A stretch of 64,000 nucleotides of DNA from Micromonospora sp. CP22 (lineage in GTDB: Bacteria > Actinomycetota > Actinomycetes > Mycobacteriales > Micromonosporaceae): positions 233,568-297,567 of the forward strand of contig NZ_VCJO01000006.1 in the NCBI RefSeq assembly GCF_009712475.1, given 5' to 3'. Position numbers and translations under genes: made by a program. The notes beneath the pieces are model-generated. The model had not been told where the DNA came from. It did no database searches and was given only the letters and a program-made list of their open reading frames with translations. Shown piece by piece: positions 36,010 to 42,752 of the stretch (position 1 is the first letter of the stretch; each line of letters starts with the position of its first letter).

Positions 36010-36432
36010 TCAGCAGCGTGGCGCGGCGGGGGTGGGGGAGGTGCGGGTGGTGAGGCGGTCGGAGCGTTGCTTGGCGGCCTGGGCGCTGCCCAGGCCGAGC
36101 CCCTGGCCGATCGCCTGCCAGGTCAGCCCCCGAGCGCGGGCCAGGTTGAACAGGCCCGCCTCCATGGCGTCGATTTCGGCTCGCAGGTGCGGGAAGAGCG
36201 CCAGCGCAGCGAGCAGATCCGCCTCGTCCACCGGGTCCTCACCCGGCACCGGCTCGGCTGACCCGGCGGCCAGTGCCAGAAGCACGGCGATCGCCTCGTA
36301 CGGGTCGGCGGCGTACGGATTGGTGTGCCGGTGACGCTGCTGCTCGGTGGCCGCATGCCGCTCGGTGAGCCGTTGCAGGGCGGCATGGGTGTGGTGTGCC
36401 CGCTCTCGGGCGATGCTGGATTCGGTGGTCAT
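36010..36432 (-). CDS. small HTH protein of unknown function
   Basis: A 140-residue protein from an ATG at 36432. The C-terminal segment at about 95-128 (FNLARARGLTWQAIGQGLGLGSAQAAKQRSDRL) has the spacing of a helix-turn-helix as in sigma-factor region 4-like or Trp-repressor-like proteins. The middle is acidic and Ala-rich. A perfect palindrome lies 11 bp upstream of the start, so autoregulation is plausible. The gene follows the XPB-like gene on the same strand at a distance of 31 bp. Confidence 0.75.
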   Translation of the reverse strand: MTTESSIARERAHHTHAALQRLTERHAATEQQRHRHTNPYAADPYEAIAVLLALAAGSAEPVPGEDPVDEADLLAALALFPHLRAEIDAMEAGLFNLARARGLTWQAIGQGLGLGSAQAAKQRSDRLTTRTSPTPAAPRC

Positions 36433-36442
36433 GCCCCCAGTG

Positions 36443-36463
36443 CAACACTTCAACGAAGTGTTG
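36443..36463 (-). promoter_or_regulatory. 9-3-9 perfect palindrome between two minus-strand genes
   Basis: CAACACTTC, three bases, then GAAGTGTTG, filling almost the whole 31-bp gap between the stop at 36464 and the start at 36432. It is markedly AT-richer than its neighbours. It could be an operator for the HTH protein downstream or a terminator of the gene upstream. A partially similar half-site, TTGTCAACGATCTGTTG, continues into the upstream coding end. Confidence 0.55.
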
Positions 36464-37810
36464 TCAACGATCTGTTGATGCTCGCGGGCGAGGTGGCGCG
36501 GGCGGGTGTGACGCGCCCACCGGCACGGCATAGCCGAGGGTGGTCAGCGCCCGCCGGAAGTCCTCATCCCGGTTGACGGGCACCGCCAGATGCTGGTCAC
36601 CGATCAGCCGGCACAGGGACCGTAGCGCCCGGTCGTGGCTGATCAGTGTGGCCAGGGCCGGGTCCGCACAGGCGATGAGGCGCACCTGCCCGAGGTCGGT
36701 GAGCCGCCCGGCCCGCTCGGCGACCTCATCCAACAGCGTCAGCAGCGCACCGGGTAGGTTGGGCTGCGCGGCCCGAGCCTGCAAGAATGCGGTGAACTCG
36801 TCCGGTTGCCGCCCGGCATCGACGGCGGCGAGCAGACTCTCCCGGCTCACGGTCCAGACGTGATCACCGGTGCGGCGGGCGTAGCTCTCCAACACCAGCA
36901 ACTCGGCCGGGGAAGGGCAGCCGACAGCCACGACATCGAGGTTGGGTAGGACCTTCAACGTACGCTCGGGTGCCTCCGGCTGCGGCGGAGTGTACGACTT
37001 GCGTACGCCGAGTACGTACGCGCCGAGGTCGTTGAGGCGGATCGCCCGCAGCCCGTCGTACCGGCTGAGCGCGTCGAAGGAGTCGGCACCCCAGTTCTCG
37101 TGGTAGTCATCGCGGGCGCCGACCGGCTCGTCGTAAGCGACGTCGATCAGGCCCAGCGTCGCGGCGTACTCGAAGAGCACCGCGAGGGTGTAGCGGCCCT
37201 CCAGCAGCTCCCATTCGCCGAACCCGGCGTAGCCGAGGCTGCCGTAATGCGGGTCCTCCAGGTACAGCTTCCACAGCGCCCGCTCGCTGCGCGCCACCCG
37301 CGGCGACCAGGCGGTTTGCTTCATCTGCGCGAAGAGAGCGTCCACGTCGACCCACTCGCCGACAGGCTGGGCGGTGAGCGCCTCGGACACCTTCTGCCGC
37401 CGTGCCTTCGGCGCGGTGAGCACATTGGCGGCCCGTTGCCCCTTGATGCTCTCGATCCGGCTGAACTCATCGATCAGCCCCTTGCTCAACCAGGATCGCC
37501 ACATCGCCTGAATAATCGTGGCGGGTGGTTTGGCGAGAGCGGCCCTACCCTTCGCGGTCACCTGCAACCTGCCGCTGGTGATCTCAGCGAAGCCGCCAGC
37601 CTGCACCAGCAGCGGCCAGGCGAACGCAGCGATCGGCTCGTCCGGATAGAAGTCACCCGAGACCAGCGTCTTGGCCACCTCGACCACGCTGGCCGCCGCC
37701 GGCCGCCGCGTCTTCTCGCTGCATCGCAGCCGCCCGGAATCGCACAGCCGCAGCACGGCGTGCACATCTTCGGCCGCGTACCGTTCGGTGTGACGCACGA
37801 ACTCGGCCAC
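36464..37810 (-). CDS. XPB/Ssl2-like C-terminal-domain protein without helicase motor
   Basis: The 448-residue frame starts at a GTG at 37810 with AGAGGAAGG upstream; the open frame extends to 38170 but the added 120 residues are Ser/Arg-rich and unlike coding sequence. The C-terminal third (about 285-430: LKVLPNLDVVAVGCPSPAELLVLESYARR, VWTVSRESLLAAVDAGRQPDEFTAFLQARA, CADPALATLI) matches the domain found at the N-terminus or middle of actinobacterial XPB-like helicases (Helicase_C_3 group). No Walker motifs are present. The N-terminal two-thirds contain winged-helix-like segments (EVAKTLVSGDFYPDEPIAAFAWPLLVQAG, LQVTAKGRAAL). The role is unknown. Confidence 0.75.
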   Translation of the reverse strand: MAEFVRHTERYAAEDVHAVLRLCDSGRLRCSEKTRRPAAASVVEVAKTLVSGDFYPDEPIAAFAWPLLVQAGGFAEITSGRLQVTAKGRAALAKPPATIIQAMWRSWLSKGLIDEFSRIESIKGQRAANVLTAPKARRQKVSEALTAQPVGEWVDVDALFAQMKQTAWSPRVARSERALWKLYLEDPHYGSLGYAGFGEWELLEGRYTLAVLFEYAATLGLIDVAYDEPVGARDDYHENWGADSFDALSRYDGLRAIRLNDLGAYVLGVRKSYTPPQPEAPERTLKVLPNLDVVAVGCPSPAELLVLESYARRTGDHVWTVSRESLLAAVDAGRQPDEFTAFLQARAAQPNLPGALLTLLDEVAERAGRLTDLGQVRLIACADPALATLISHDRALRSLCRLIGDQHLAVPVNRDEDFRRALTTLGYAVPVGASHPPAPPRPRASTDR

Positions 37811-37928
37811 GCTGCCTTCCTCTCCACGTCGTCCACGTCGGTCGCGGCCACACCGCTGCGGAAACTCGATCGCCCCGGGCAGAACCCGCAGCCTCACCGC
37901 GAGTGGTCGGTCCGCGATGCCACGGTCA

Positions 37929-38642
37929 CTACACCTCCGACACCACCGTGAGGTGGTAGTTGCCGGCGCCGACCGACTTGTCGAGGGTACGGATGATCCG
38001 CTGAGGGTTGTCGTGCGGTCCCTGCTGAAAGTACGGCTTGCCGTCGAGGCCGAACGTGATCCGACTCGGCGGCTCCCAGGTGCCGAGGTGCGGGGCGGCG
38101 CTGTAGAAGTCGCGGTGCGGGTCGAAGCCGAGACCACGGGCGTAGTCGACGGCACCGAAGACCAGCTCACGGGCGAGGTCGGCAGGGGCCGCGAGCGGCT
38201 CGCTGTCGTACGCCGCGAAGAAGTCGGCGACGAAGTACGGCAACTCGCCGGGGCCAGAGGTTGTCGGCGGCAGAGCGTTCTTCACGCCCAGGCAGTAGGT
38301 GTCGACCAGGAACCCGCAGGTGACCAGCGCGTCGCCGGCACGGCGGGCGACCGCGACGCTGACCAGCCCCGCGCCCACCGCCATCGGCAGCAGTTCCTCG
38401 TCGTCAACCCAGTCGTCAGGCCGGTCGGTGAAGCCCAGGCCGTTGCTCCACTGCCGGCTGACCCAGCAGCCGACCAGCGGCAGCTCCGAGGGATGGACGC
38501 GGTTCGGCCGGTCGACAGCGGTACCCCGTACGAGATTGGTGGCCACGGCCCGGGTGACCCCGAGTTCCCGGGCGATCTGCTTGGGTGTCCTGCCAGCCGC
38601 CCGGAGCGCCTGAGCCTTCGCCTTCAGCTCGCGTGATGTCAC
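37929..38642 (-). CDS. HTH-domain protein of unknown function
   Basis: A GTG at 38642 gives 237 residues. The N-terminus (SRELKAKAQALRAAGRTPKQIARELGVTRAVATNLVRG, about 3-40) is a resolvase/Hin-type or sigma-like helix-turn-helix. The rest contains SVAVARRAGDALVTCGFLVDTYCLGVKNA and a helical region FVADFFAAYDSEPLAAPADLARELVFGAVDYARGLGF, seen in my recollection in uncharacterised SEC-C-associated proteins. It may bind DNA as a regulator. The gene stands alone on the minus strand. Confidence 0.7.
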   Translation of the reverse strand: MTSRELKAKAQALRAAGRTPKQIARELGVTRAVATNLVRGTAVDRPNRVHPSELPLVGCWVSRQWSNGLGFTDRPDDWVDDEELLPMAVGAGLVSVAVARRAGDALVTCGFLVDTYCLGVKNALPPTTSGPGELPYFVADFFAAYDSEPLAAPADLARELVFGAVDYARGLGFDPHRDFYSAAPHLGTWEPPSRITFGLDGKPYFQQGPHDNPQRIIRTLDKSVGAGNYHLTVVSEV

Positions 38643-38960
38643 CGCGACATCCTGATTCCGACCCCGGGACACGTCAAACCGCCACGCGCACCGTTCACCA
38701 ATGATCAATGCCCGGCTGCTTCGGTCGGGCGGGTCGCGGGGAGGGCCGCCAGGCAACCGAGCGAGAGAGTTCGCCGACATCAGGAGCGAGTAGCAGGGAG
38801 CAGCGACACCGCCGACCCTGTCGTCCGATGTTGGGCCGTGCAGTGCCGCCCACCCCGGCGACCAGTCTTCGAGTGAGGACGTGCAGCGCCGGACTGTGGC
38901 TCACTCATCCAATCGCCCACCGCAGTCGTCTGTCCCCTCGACCCTTGCGGCGGTGCGAGG
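38643..38960. other. 318-bp gap without a recognisable gene
   Basis: No frame in this stretch shows family resemblance or consistent codon bias. It should contain the promoter of the HTH gene at 38642. It marks the left edge of the small-helical-protein block. Confidence 0.5.
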
Positions 38961-39386
38961 TTAGATCCGGCTGGCCAGAGCCGCCGCCTCGGTGAGGAGA
39001 GCGTCCAACTCCTCGTCGGAGACGGTGTCCGCGCCGAGTGTGTGCAGGATGGTCAGACCTTGGACACGGCCGGCAACGTGCGGGTCGATGTCGGTGTCGA
39101 TGCTGGGATCGAGAGCAGCCATGATCAGCTTTTCGGCACTGGTCGCATCGGTTTCGGGGCCACCGGTTGTCATGCGCCGCATCTCGCTGACGAACCGGAT
39201 CACCTCGTCCGGACTAGCACCGTCGGGAAACCGTCGGTTGACGGCAAAGTAGAAGACCGCACCCAGCAGAGTGCCGAAGCCTTCCCAACCCTGGTCGTCG
39301 AGGCGCGCCTCGATGCGGTCGTTCTCCGCGTGCTCGCCCTTAACCATCGTTCGGATATAGGCGATCATCTCAGGATTGATCGTCAC
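38961..39386 (-). CDS. hypothetical helical protein
   Basis: A 141-residue acidic, all-helical-looking protein with no signal peptide or transmembrane helix. Segments such as WEGFGTLLGAVFYFAVNRRF and VIRFVSEMRRMTTG are conserved-looking in style, but no family is recognised. The GTG start overlaps the end of the next upstream gene (39370-40026) by 17 bp, so it is the last gene of a four-gene minus-strand operon of small proteins. Confidence 0.7.
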   Translation of the reverse strand: MTINPEMIAYIRTMVKGEHAENDRIEARLDDQGWEGFGTLLGAVFYFAVNRRFPDGASPDEVIRFVSEMRRMTTGGPETDATSAEKLIMAALDPSIDTDIDPHVAGRVQGLTILHTLGADTVSDEELDALLTEAAALASRI

Positions 39387-40026
39387 GAGGCTTCCTCTCC
39401 CGATTCTTCTTGGTCATGTTCCACAGACCTTTGAGACCGACGGCCACTGCGCCGGCTGCCATGATGACCGAGGTGACCGGGTGCTCCAACTGTGGTCGAT
39501 CCGACGGCACGGCGGGTTTGGGCTGCGTAGTGGACGTCGACGTGCCACCTGCGCCGCCCTTCGCCTCCCGAACGAATTCGCGGAACGCAGTCGTCGCGGC
39601 CTGCTCTGCGTTCTGGAGGTTGCCTTCCGTCTCGTCGGCCTTCTTGACGTGCCGCCGGAGGAATGCCTCCGCCTTGTTGCCGCGCGCCTCCGACTCGGTG
39701 ACCAGACGTTCGCCCGACGGAGACCCATCACCTGCGCTGTTGCGTGTAGGGGTGGAGCCGGGAGCAATCGCGTTGGCGTAGGAGGCGAGATGCGTGGCGG
39801 CGTTGCTGGTCAGTCGACCGAGTCGACCTGCCTTGTCGGCGGCCGTGCGGCTCTGCGTCACTGCCAAGCGGCAGTCTCGATCATCGGTGCCCTGGCGTAC
39901 CTCCGCATATCGGCTATGCCCTTGGCGAATTTCCTCCTGAGCGTGTACGGCCATCACCGCAAGTTCGTCGAGTTGTTCGATCGCCGCGTTGAGCTGGGCG
40001 ACTACGCGCGTGAGGAGGCTGCTCAT
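39370..40026 (-). CDS. helical protein with C-terminal membrane segment
   Basis: 218 residues. The first 90 form helices (SSLLTRVVAQLNAAIEQLDELAVMAVHAQEEI) like WXG100-type or T7SS-associated small helical proteins, without the WxG motif. A Ser/Gly/Pro linker follows, then a long helix (about 108-155), a Thr/Pro linker and a hydrophobic segment at about 188-205 (VTSVIMAAGAVAVGLKGLW) followed by basic residues, suggesting a C-terminal membrane anchor. It overlaps the next gene upstream by 4 bp. Confidence 0.75.
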   Translation of the reverse strand: MSSLLTRVVAQLNAAIEQLDELAVMAVHAQEEIRQGHSRYAEVRQGTDDRDCRLAVTQSRTAADKAGRLGRLTSNAATHLASYANAIAPGSTPTRNSAGDGSPSGERLVTESEARGNKAEAFLRRHVKKADETEGNLQNAEQAATTAFREFVREAKGGAGGTSTSTTQPKPAVPSDRPQLEHPVTSVIMAAGAVAVGLKGLWNMTKKNRERKPRDDQS

Positions 40027-40283
40027 CCGAGCTTGTTCGTGAACGCGATGGCATGTCCCCTGGCGACGCCAATCGTCCGCAGGGCCAACTCCACTTCGCG
40101 TACCGCATCGGCGAGTGCCTTCCGAGCCTTCTGCGCCTCGGGGTGTTGGCTGTCGTGGAGCGTGGCCGAGGCGATCCTTCGCACCTCGGCCAGCCTGTCA
40201 CCGACGCGCTCGATGGTCGCCTTCGCCTGGTCGAGTGACAGAGTGCCGTCGCGGAGAGTCGCCTTCACGTCGCCGACGCTCAT
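40023..40283 (-). CDS. small helical protein
   Basis: An 86-residue protein starting MSVGDVKATLRDGTLSLDQ, composed of two or three amphipathic helices, with repeated Arg/Ala/Leu heptads. It is unrelated to any enzyme and is about the size of WXG100 or PE-like secreted substrates, but has no W-x-G. It overlaps the following gene by 4 bp and lies 2 bp after the preceding one, so the three are cotranslated. Confidence 0.75.
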   Translation of the reverse strand: MSVGDVKATLRDGTLSLDQAKATIERVGDRLAEVRRIASATLHDSQHPEAQKARKALADAVREVELALRTIGVARGHAIAFTNKLG

Positions 40284-40285
40284 GG

Positions 40286-40549
40286 TCAGCCCAGAACGCT
40301 GATGTACTGCTGGGCGGCCTGGGTGCTGCCCTGGAGTGTCGTGGCAGCTTCGATCAGCCGTTGCTTGCTCTGCTCCGCGCGGGCGATGGACTCGGCGAGG
40401 GCAGGGTGACCGGTGCCGGCGGCGACCATCCGCAGCAGGGTGAGCACCTGCTCGATGCCGTCGACAGTCGCCCGGATCTGGTTCGTGGTGGTGTTGCTCT
40501 GCTCGGCTGCCTGGGCGAGCGCGGCTTTTACCTGCTCGATGCTGGCCAT
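40286..40549 (-). CDS. small helical protein, first of the block
   Basis: An 87-residue protein from an ATG at 40549 (MASIEQVKAALAQAAEQSNT). Two long helices separated by AAGTGHPALAES are predicted; the sequence EQSNTTTNQIRATVDGIEQVLTLL is rich in polar heptad positions. Size and helix-turn-helix-hairpin layout suggest a WXG100-like or coiled-coil partner of the next small protein; no W-x-G motif is seen. The promoter should lie in 40550-40713. Confidence 0.75.
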   Translation of the reverse strand: MASIEQVKAALAQAAEQSNTTTNQIRATVDGIEQVLTLLRMVAAGTGHPALAESIARAEQSKQRLIEAATTLQGSTQAAQQYISVLG

Positions 40550-40713
40550 GCCGTCCTTCCCGGAACTGACGAACGCACCGCACAGCCCGGCGGGCGCCAC
40601 TGTTCAGTAGTCGGGCGAACACTATCCGACGTTGATGGCTGTTCGCAGCCCCGCGTTCGACGAGTAGGGAGAACGCCATCTTGCGTGGATGACGTTCCCT
40701 CCGTCTACTGCGC

Positions 40714-40920
40714 TCAGTTGTGCAGCGTCTCCCGTTTCAGGCCAGAGACGAAGGTTGCCCACGCCGCTGGACTGAATGCGAGGACCGGGCCGTTGGGGTC
40801 CTTACTGTCCCGTAGACCCACCGAACCCGCGAAGTCATTCGCGACCTCGATGCAGTTGCCGGATCCGTTGCTGCGCGTACTCTTCCGCCAGGTCACGCGG
40901 GCCGTGCTGACCTCTTCCAC
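40714..40920 (-). CDS. DUF397 protein
   Basis: A 68-residue protein with the typical DUF397 pattern: WRKSTRSNGSGNCIEVA, VGLRDSKDPNGPVLAFSPAAWATFV. In actinomycetes DUF397 proteins are usually paired with an upstream XRE-family regulator, as here, and are thought to form toxin/antitoxin-like or developmental control pairs (BldB/WhiJ-like systems). The regulator gene lies 13 bp upstream. Confidence 0.92.
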   Translation of the reverse strand: MEEVSTARVTWRKSTRSNGSGNCIEVANDFAGSVGLRDSKDPNGPVLAFSPAAWATFVSGLKRETLHN

Positions 40921-40933
40921 CCGCGCCGTCCTC

Positions 40934-41770
40934 TCATGACTCGTCGATCGCCCGTCGGATCAGGTCGCGCGACTCCCGAGCGCTGGCCGCCGTGGCGACC
41001 AGGTGCTCGAAGACTCGGCTGTACTCCCTGACCTGTTGGCCTTCGAGATAGAGGCTACCCGCGCGGGTTTCGACGTAGACGATGCCGGGATCGGCCGGTT
41101 CAGGAAACGTGAGGACGCTGAAGGCGCTACCCATCGAGCCATACTCGCCAGCGGCGAAGGTGAGGATCTGAATCGTGCGCCCAGGCTGGTCCGCCTCATC
41201 CGCGAGTCGCCGCAACTGCGCCCTGAAGGCGGCGGTGCCACCGACCGGGCGACGCAGCACGGCCTCGTCCAACACCACCCACAGCTTGGGCGGGTTGTCG
41301 GCCCGTTGGCGGCGTAGCCGCAGCTCGACGCGTCGATCGACCTCCTCAGTCGACGCATCGGGATGTTCGGCGCGCACCACGGCTCTGGCGTAGTCGGCGG
41401 TCTGAAGCAGGCCGGGGATCAACTGAGGCTCGAAGGCGCGAATCTCCGATGCCTCCGCCTCCAGACCCACGTAGACCTCGAACCACTCCGGCAACACGTC
41501 GTCGTACGCCTGCCACCAGCCGCGCTTGCGGGCATCCCTGGCCACCTGGACCAGTGCGTCGACCTCGTCTCCTTCGACGCCGTACAACTCCAGCAGGCCC
41601 CGGGCGACCGGTGGCATCACGGAGACCTGGGCATTCTCGATCCGGCTCAACGCCGACTTGGAGATGCCGATCTCCTTGGCCGCCTGGTCAGCGGTCATGC
41701 CGGTCTGCTCGCGGAGTCGACGCAAGGCAGCGGCCAGGCGTCGACGTCGGACCGTTGGGCTTCCAGTCAC
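40934..41770 (-). CDS. XRE-family transcriptional regulator with DUF5753
   Basis: 278 residues from a GTG at 41770. Residues 6-65 are an XRE helix-turn-helix (RLAAALRRLREQTGMTADQAAKEIGISKSALSRIENA). Residues 95-275 are the DUF5753 ligand or partner domain with EPQLIPGLLQTADYARAV, VVLDEAVLRRPVGG and PGIVYVETRAGSLYLE. It belongs to the WhiJ-like group of actinobacterial regulators paired with DUF397. An inverted repeat, GGATCG-5-CGATCC at about 41787-41803, lies just upstream and may be its operator. Confidence 0.93.
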   Translation of the reverse strand: MTGSPTVRRRRLAAALRRLREQTGMTADQAAKEIGISKSALSRIENAQVSVMPPVARGLLELYGVEGDEVDALVQVARDARKRGWWQAYDDVLPEWFEVYVGLEAEASEIRAFEPQLIPGLLQTADYARAVVRAEHPDASTEEVDRRVELRLRRQRADNPPKLWVVLDEAVLRRPVGGTAAFRAQLRRLADEADQPGRTIQILTFAAGEYGSMGSAFSVLTFPEPADPGIVYVETRAGSLYLEGQQVREYSRVFEHLVATAASARESRDLIRRAIDES

Positions 41771-42038
41771 GACAGTCAGTGTTCCGGATCGGTGCGCGAT
41801 CCGCAACGACCCCATCCCAAATCGGGAGTTGCGTATCGGGCCCAACCCGGTACACGATGAGTAGTGTCACGGATCGGCTGAGTTATCACCTCCGACTTGG
41901 TCCCCGCGGCAACCTGCTGCCCCGCTGCCGTACTGCCATCAGGGCTGCGGTGGTGGGTGCGTGGCGGGTCCGTCGGTGCGCGGCGGGCCGATGGACCCGC
42001 CTTCCACATCGCTGACGCTGACGAGAGCGAGGTCTGTC

Positions 42039-42380
42039 ATGCGCAACCCATTCCGGCGGCGAACCGCCGGGCCCACGGACACCAGGTACGCCGCGCGGCA
42101 CGCCGAACAAGCCGTCAGTCCTTCAATTTCGGGGACCTGTTACCGCACCGGCAGCTACCGGCCGCTGCGGCCGTGGCAGGTGCGTCAGCAGCGGTTCCCG
42201 CTGGGGCGGCGCGGCTACGACCCGATCGAGGTTGCCAGGTTCCTCGACCAGGTCGCCGGTGACCTGGAGGCGGCGTACCGGCAGGTGGCCGAGTCCCGCC
42301 GGGAGGCCGACCAGGTCAAGGCCGCGCTGCGGCGTTGGCGCTCCGAGCAGGTACGGGAGAACCAGGGGCGTTACCGGTGA
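42039..42380 (+). CDS. DivIVA-domain protein
   Basis: A 113-residue protein from an ATG at 42039. The C-terminal half (about 51-105) has the DivIVA N-terminal motif FPLGRRGYDPIEVARFLDQVAGDLEAAYRQVAESRREADQV, which in DivIVA/Wag31 binds curved membranes and continues as coiled coil; here it is short. The N-terminal 50 residues are Arg-rich. It is divergent from the XRE regulator and overlaps the next gene by 4 bp. Confidence 0.8.
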   Translation: MRNPFRRRTAGPTDTRYAARHAEQAVSPSISGTCYRTGSYRPLRPWQVRQQRFPLGRRGYDPIEVARFLDQVAGDLEAAYRQVAESRREADQVKAALRRWRSEQVRENQGRYR

Positions 42381-42697
42381 GCGGCCGGTACGTCGTGCAC
42401 CTGCCGGTGGTGGCGTCCGATCTCACCGGCGCGCAGCGGCTGGCCCGGGTGGTGGCCCGCTGGGCGTCGATGCTGCCGCAGGCCGATCCGGGGGAGACCA
42501 CCGTGTCGGGCGAGGACGAGCAGGGCGTACGCCATCGGGTCTTCTGTGATCTGCGGCTGCCCGGCGGCGGGCGGTGCCTGCTGGGGGTCGACCACGACGG
42601 GGCGTGCGCCCGCCGGCTTGGGCGGTGGTCGGCTGTGAGCGCGAGGAGTGAGCCGGGTTTGCGAGCCCCACAGTCGCGAACGGAGACAGACCTGTGA
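42377..42697 (+). CDS. hypothetical protein extended by a repeat
   Basis: 106 residues from a GTG that overlaps the DivIVA-like gene by 4 bp. The first 87 residues (GRYVVHLPVVASDLTGAQRLARVVARWASML, then VFCDLRLPGGGRCLLGVDHDGACARR) look like a normal small protein of unknown family. The last 20 are encoded by the first unit of the 59-bp tandem repeat, and the stop codon is supplied by the second unit. The original stop was therefore probably lost on repeat insertion. Confidence 0.65.
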   Translation: MSGRYVVHLPVVASDLTGAQRLARVVARWASMLPQADPGETTVSGEDEQGVRHRVFCDLRLPGGGRCLLGVDHDGACARRLGRWSAVSARSEPGLRAPQSRTETDL

Positions 42698-42751
42698 GCG
42701 CGAGGAGTGAGCCGGGTTTGCGAGCCCCACAGTCGCGAACGGATACAGACC
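42634..42751 (+). repeat. 59-bp tandem duplication of a junction repeat
   Basis: Two 59-bp units, 42634-42692 and 42693-42751, differ at a single base (GGAGACAG versus GGATACAG). Each begins TGTGAGCGCGAGGAGTGAGC and ends CGCGAACGGA[GT]ACAGACC. The 5' end matches the repeats at 30626 and 33790. The second unit ends 1 bp before the GTG of the next gene. From memory, this motif is frequent in Micromonosporaceae genomes. Confidence 0.9.
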
Positions 42752-42752
42752 A

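Noticed and set aside
37811..38170. Upstream 120-codon extension of the XPB-like gene
   Set aside because: Ser/Arg/Thr-rich shadow of another gene; the GTG at 37810 has a good ribosome-binding site.
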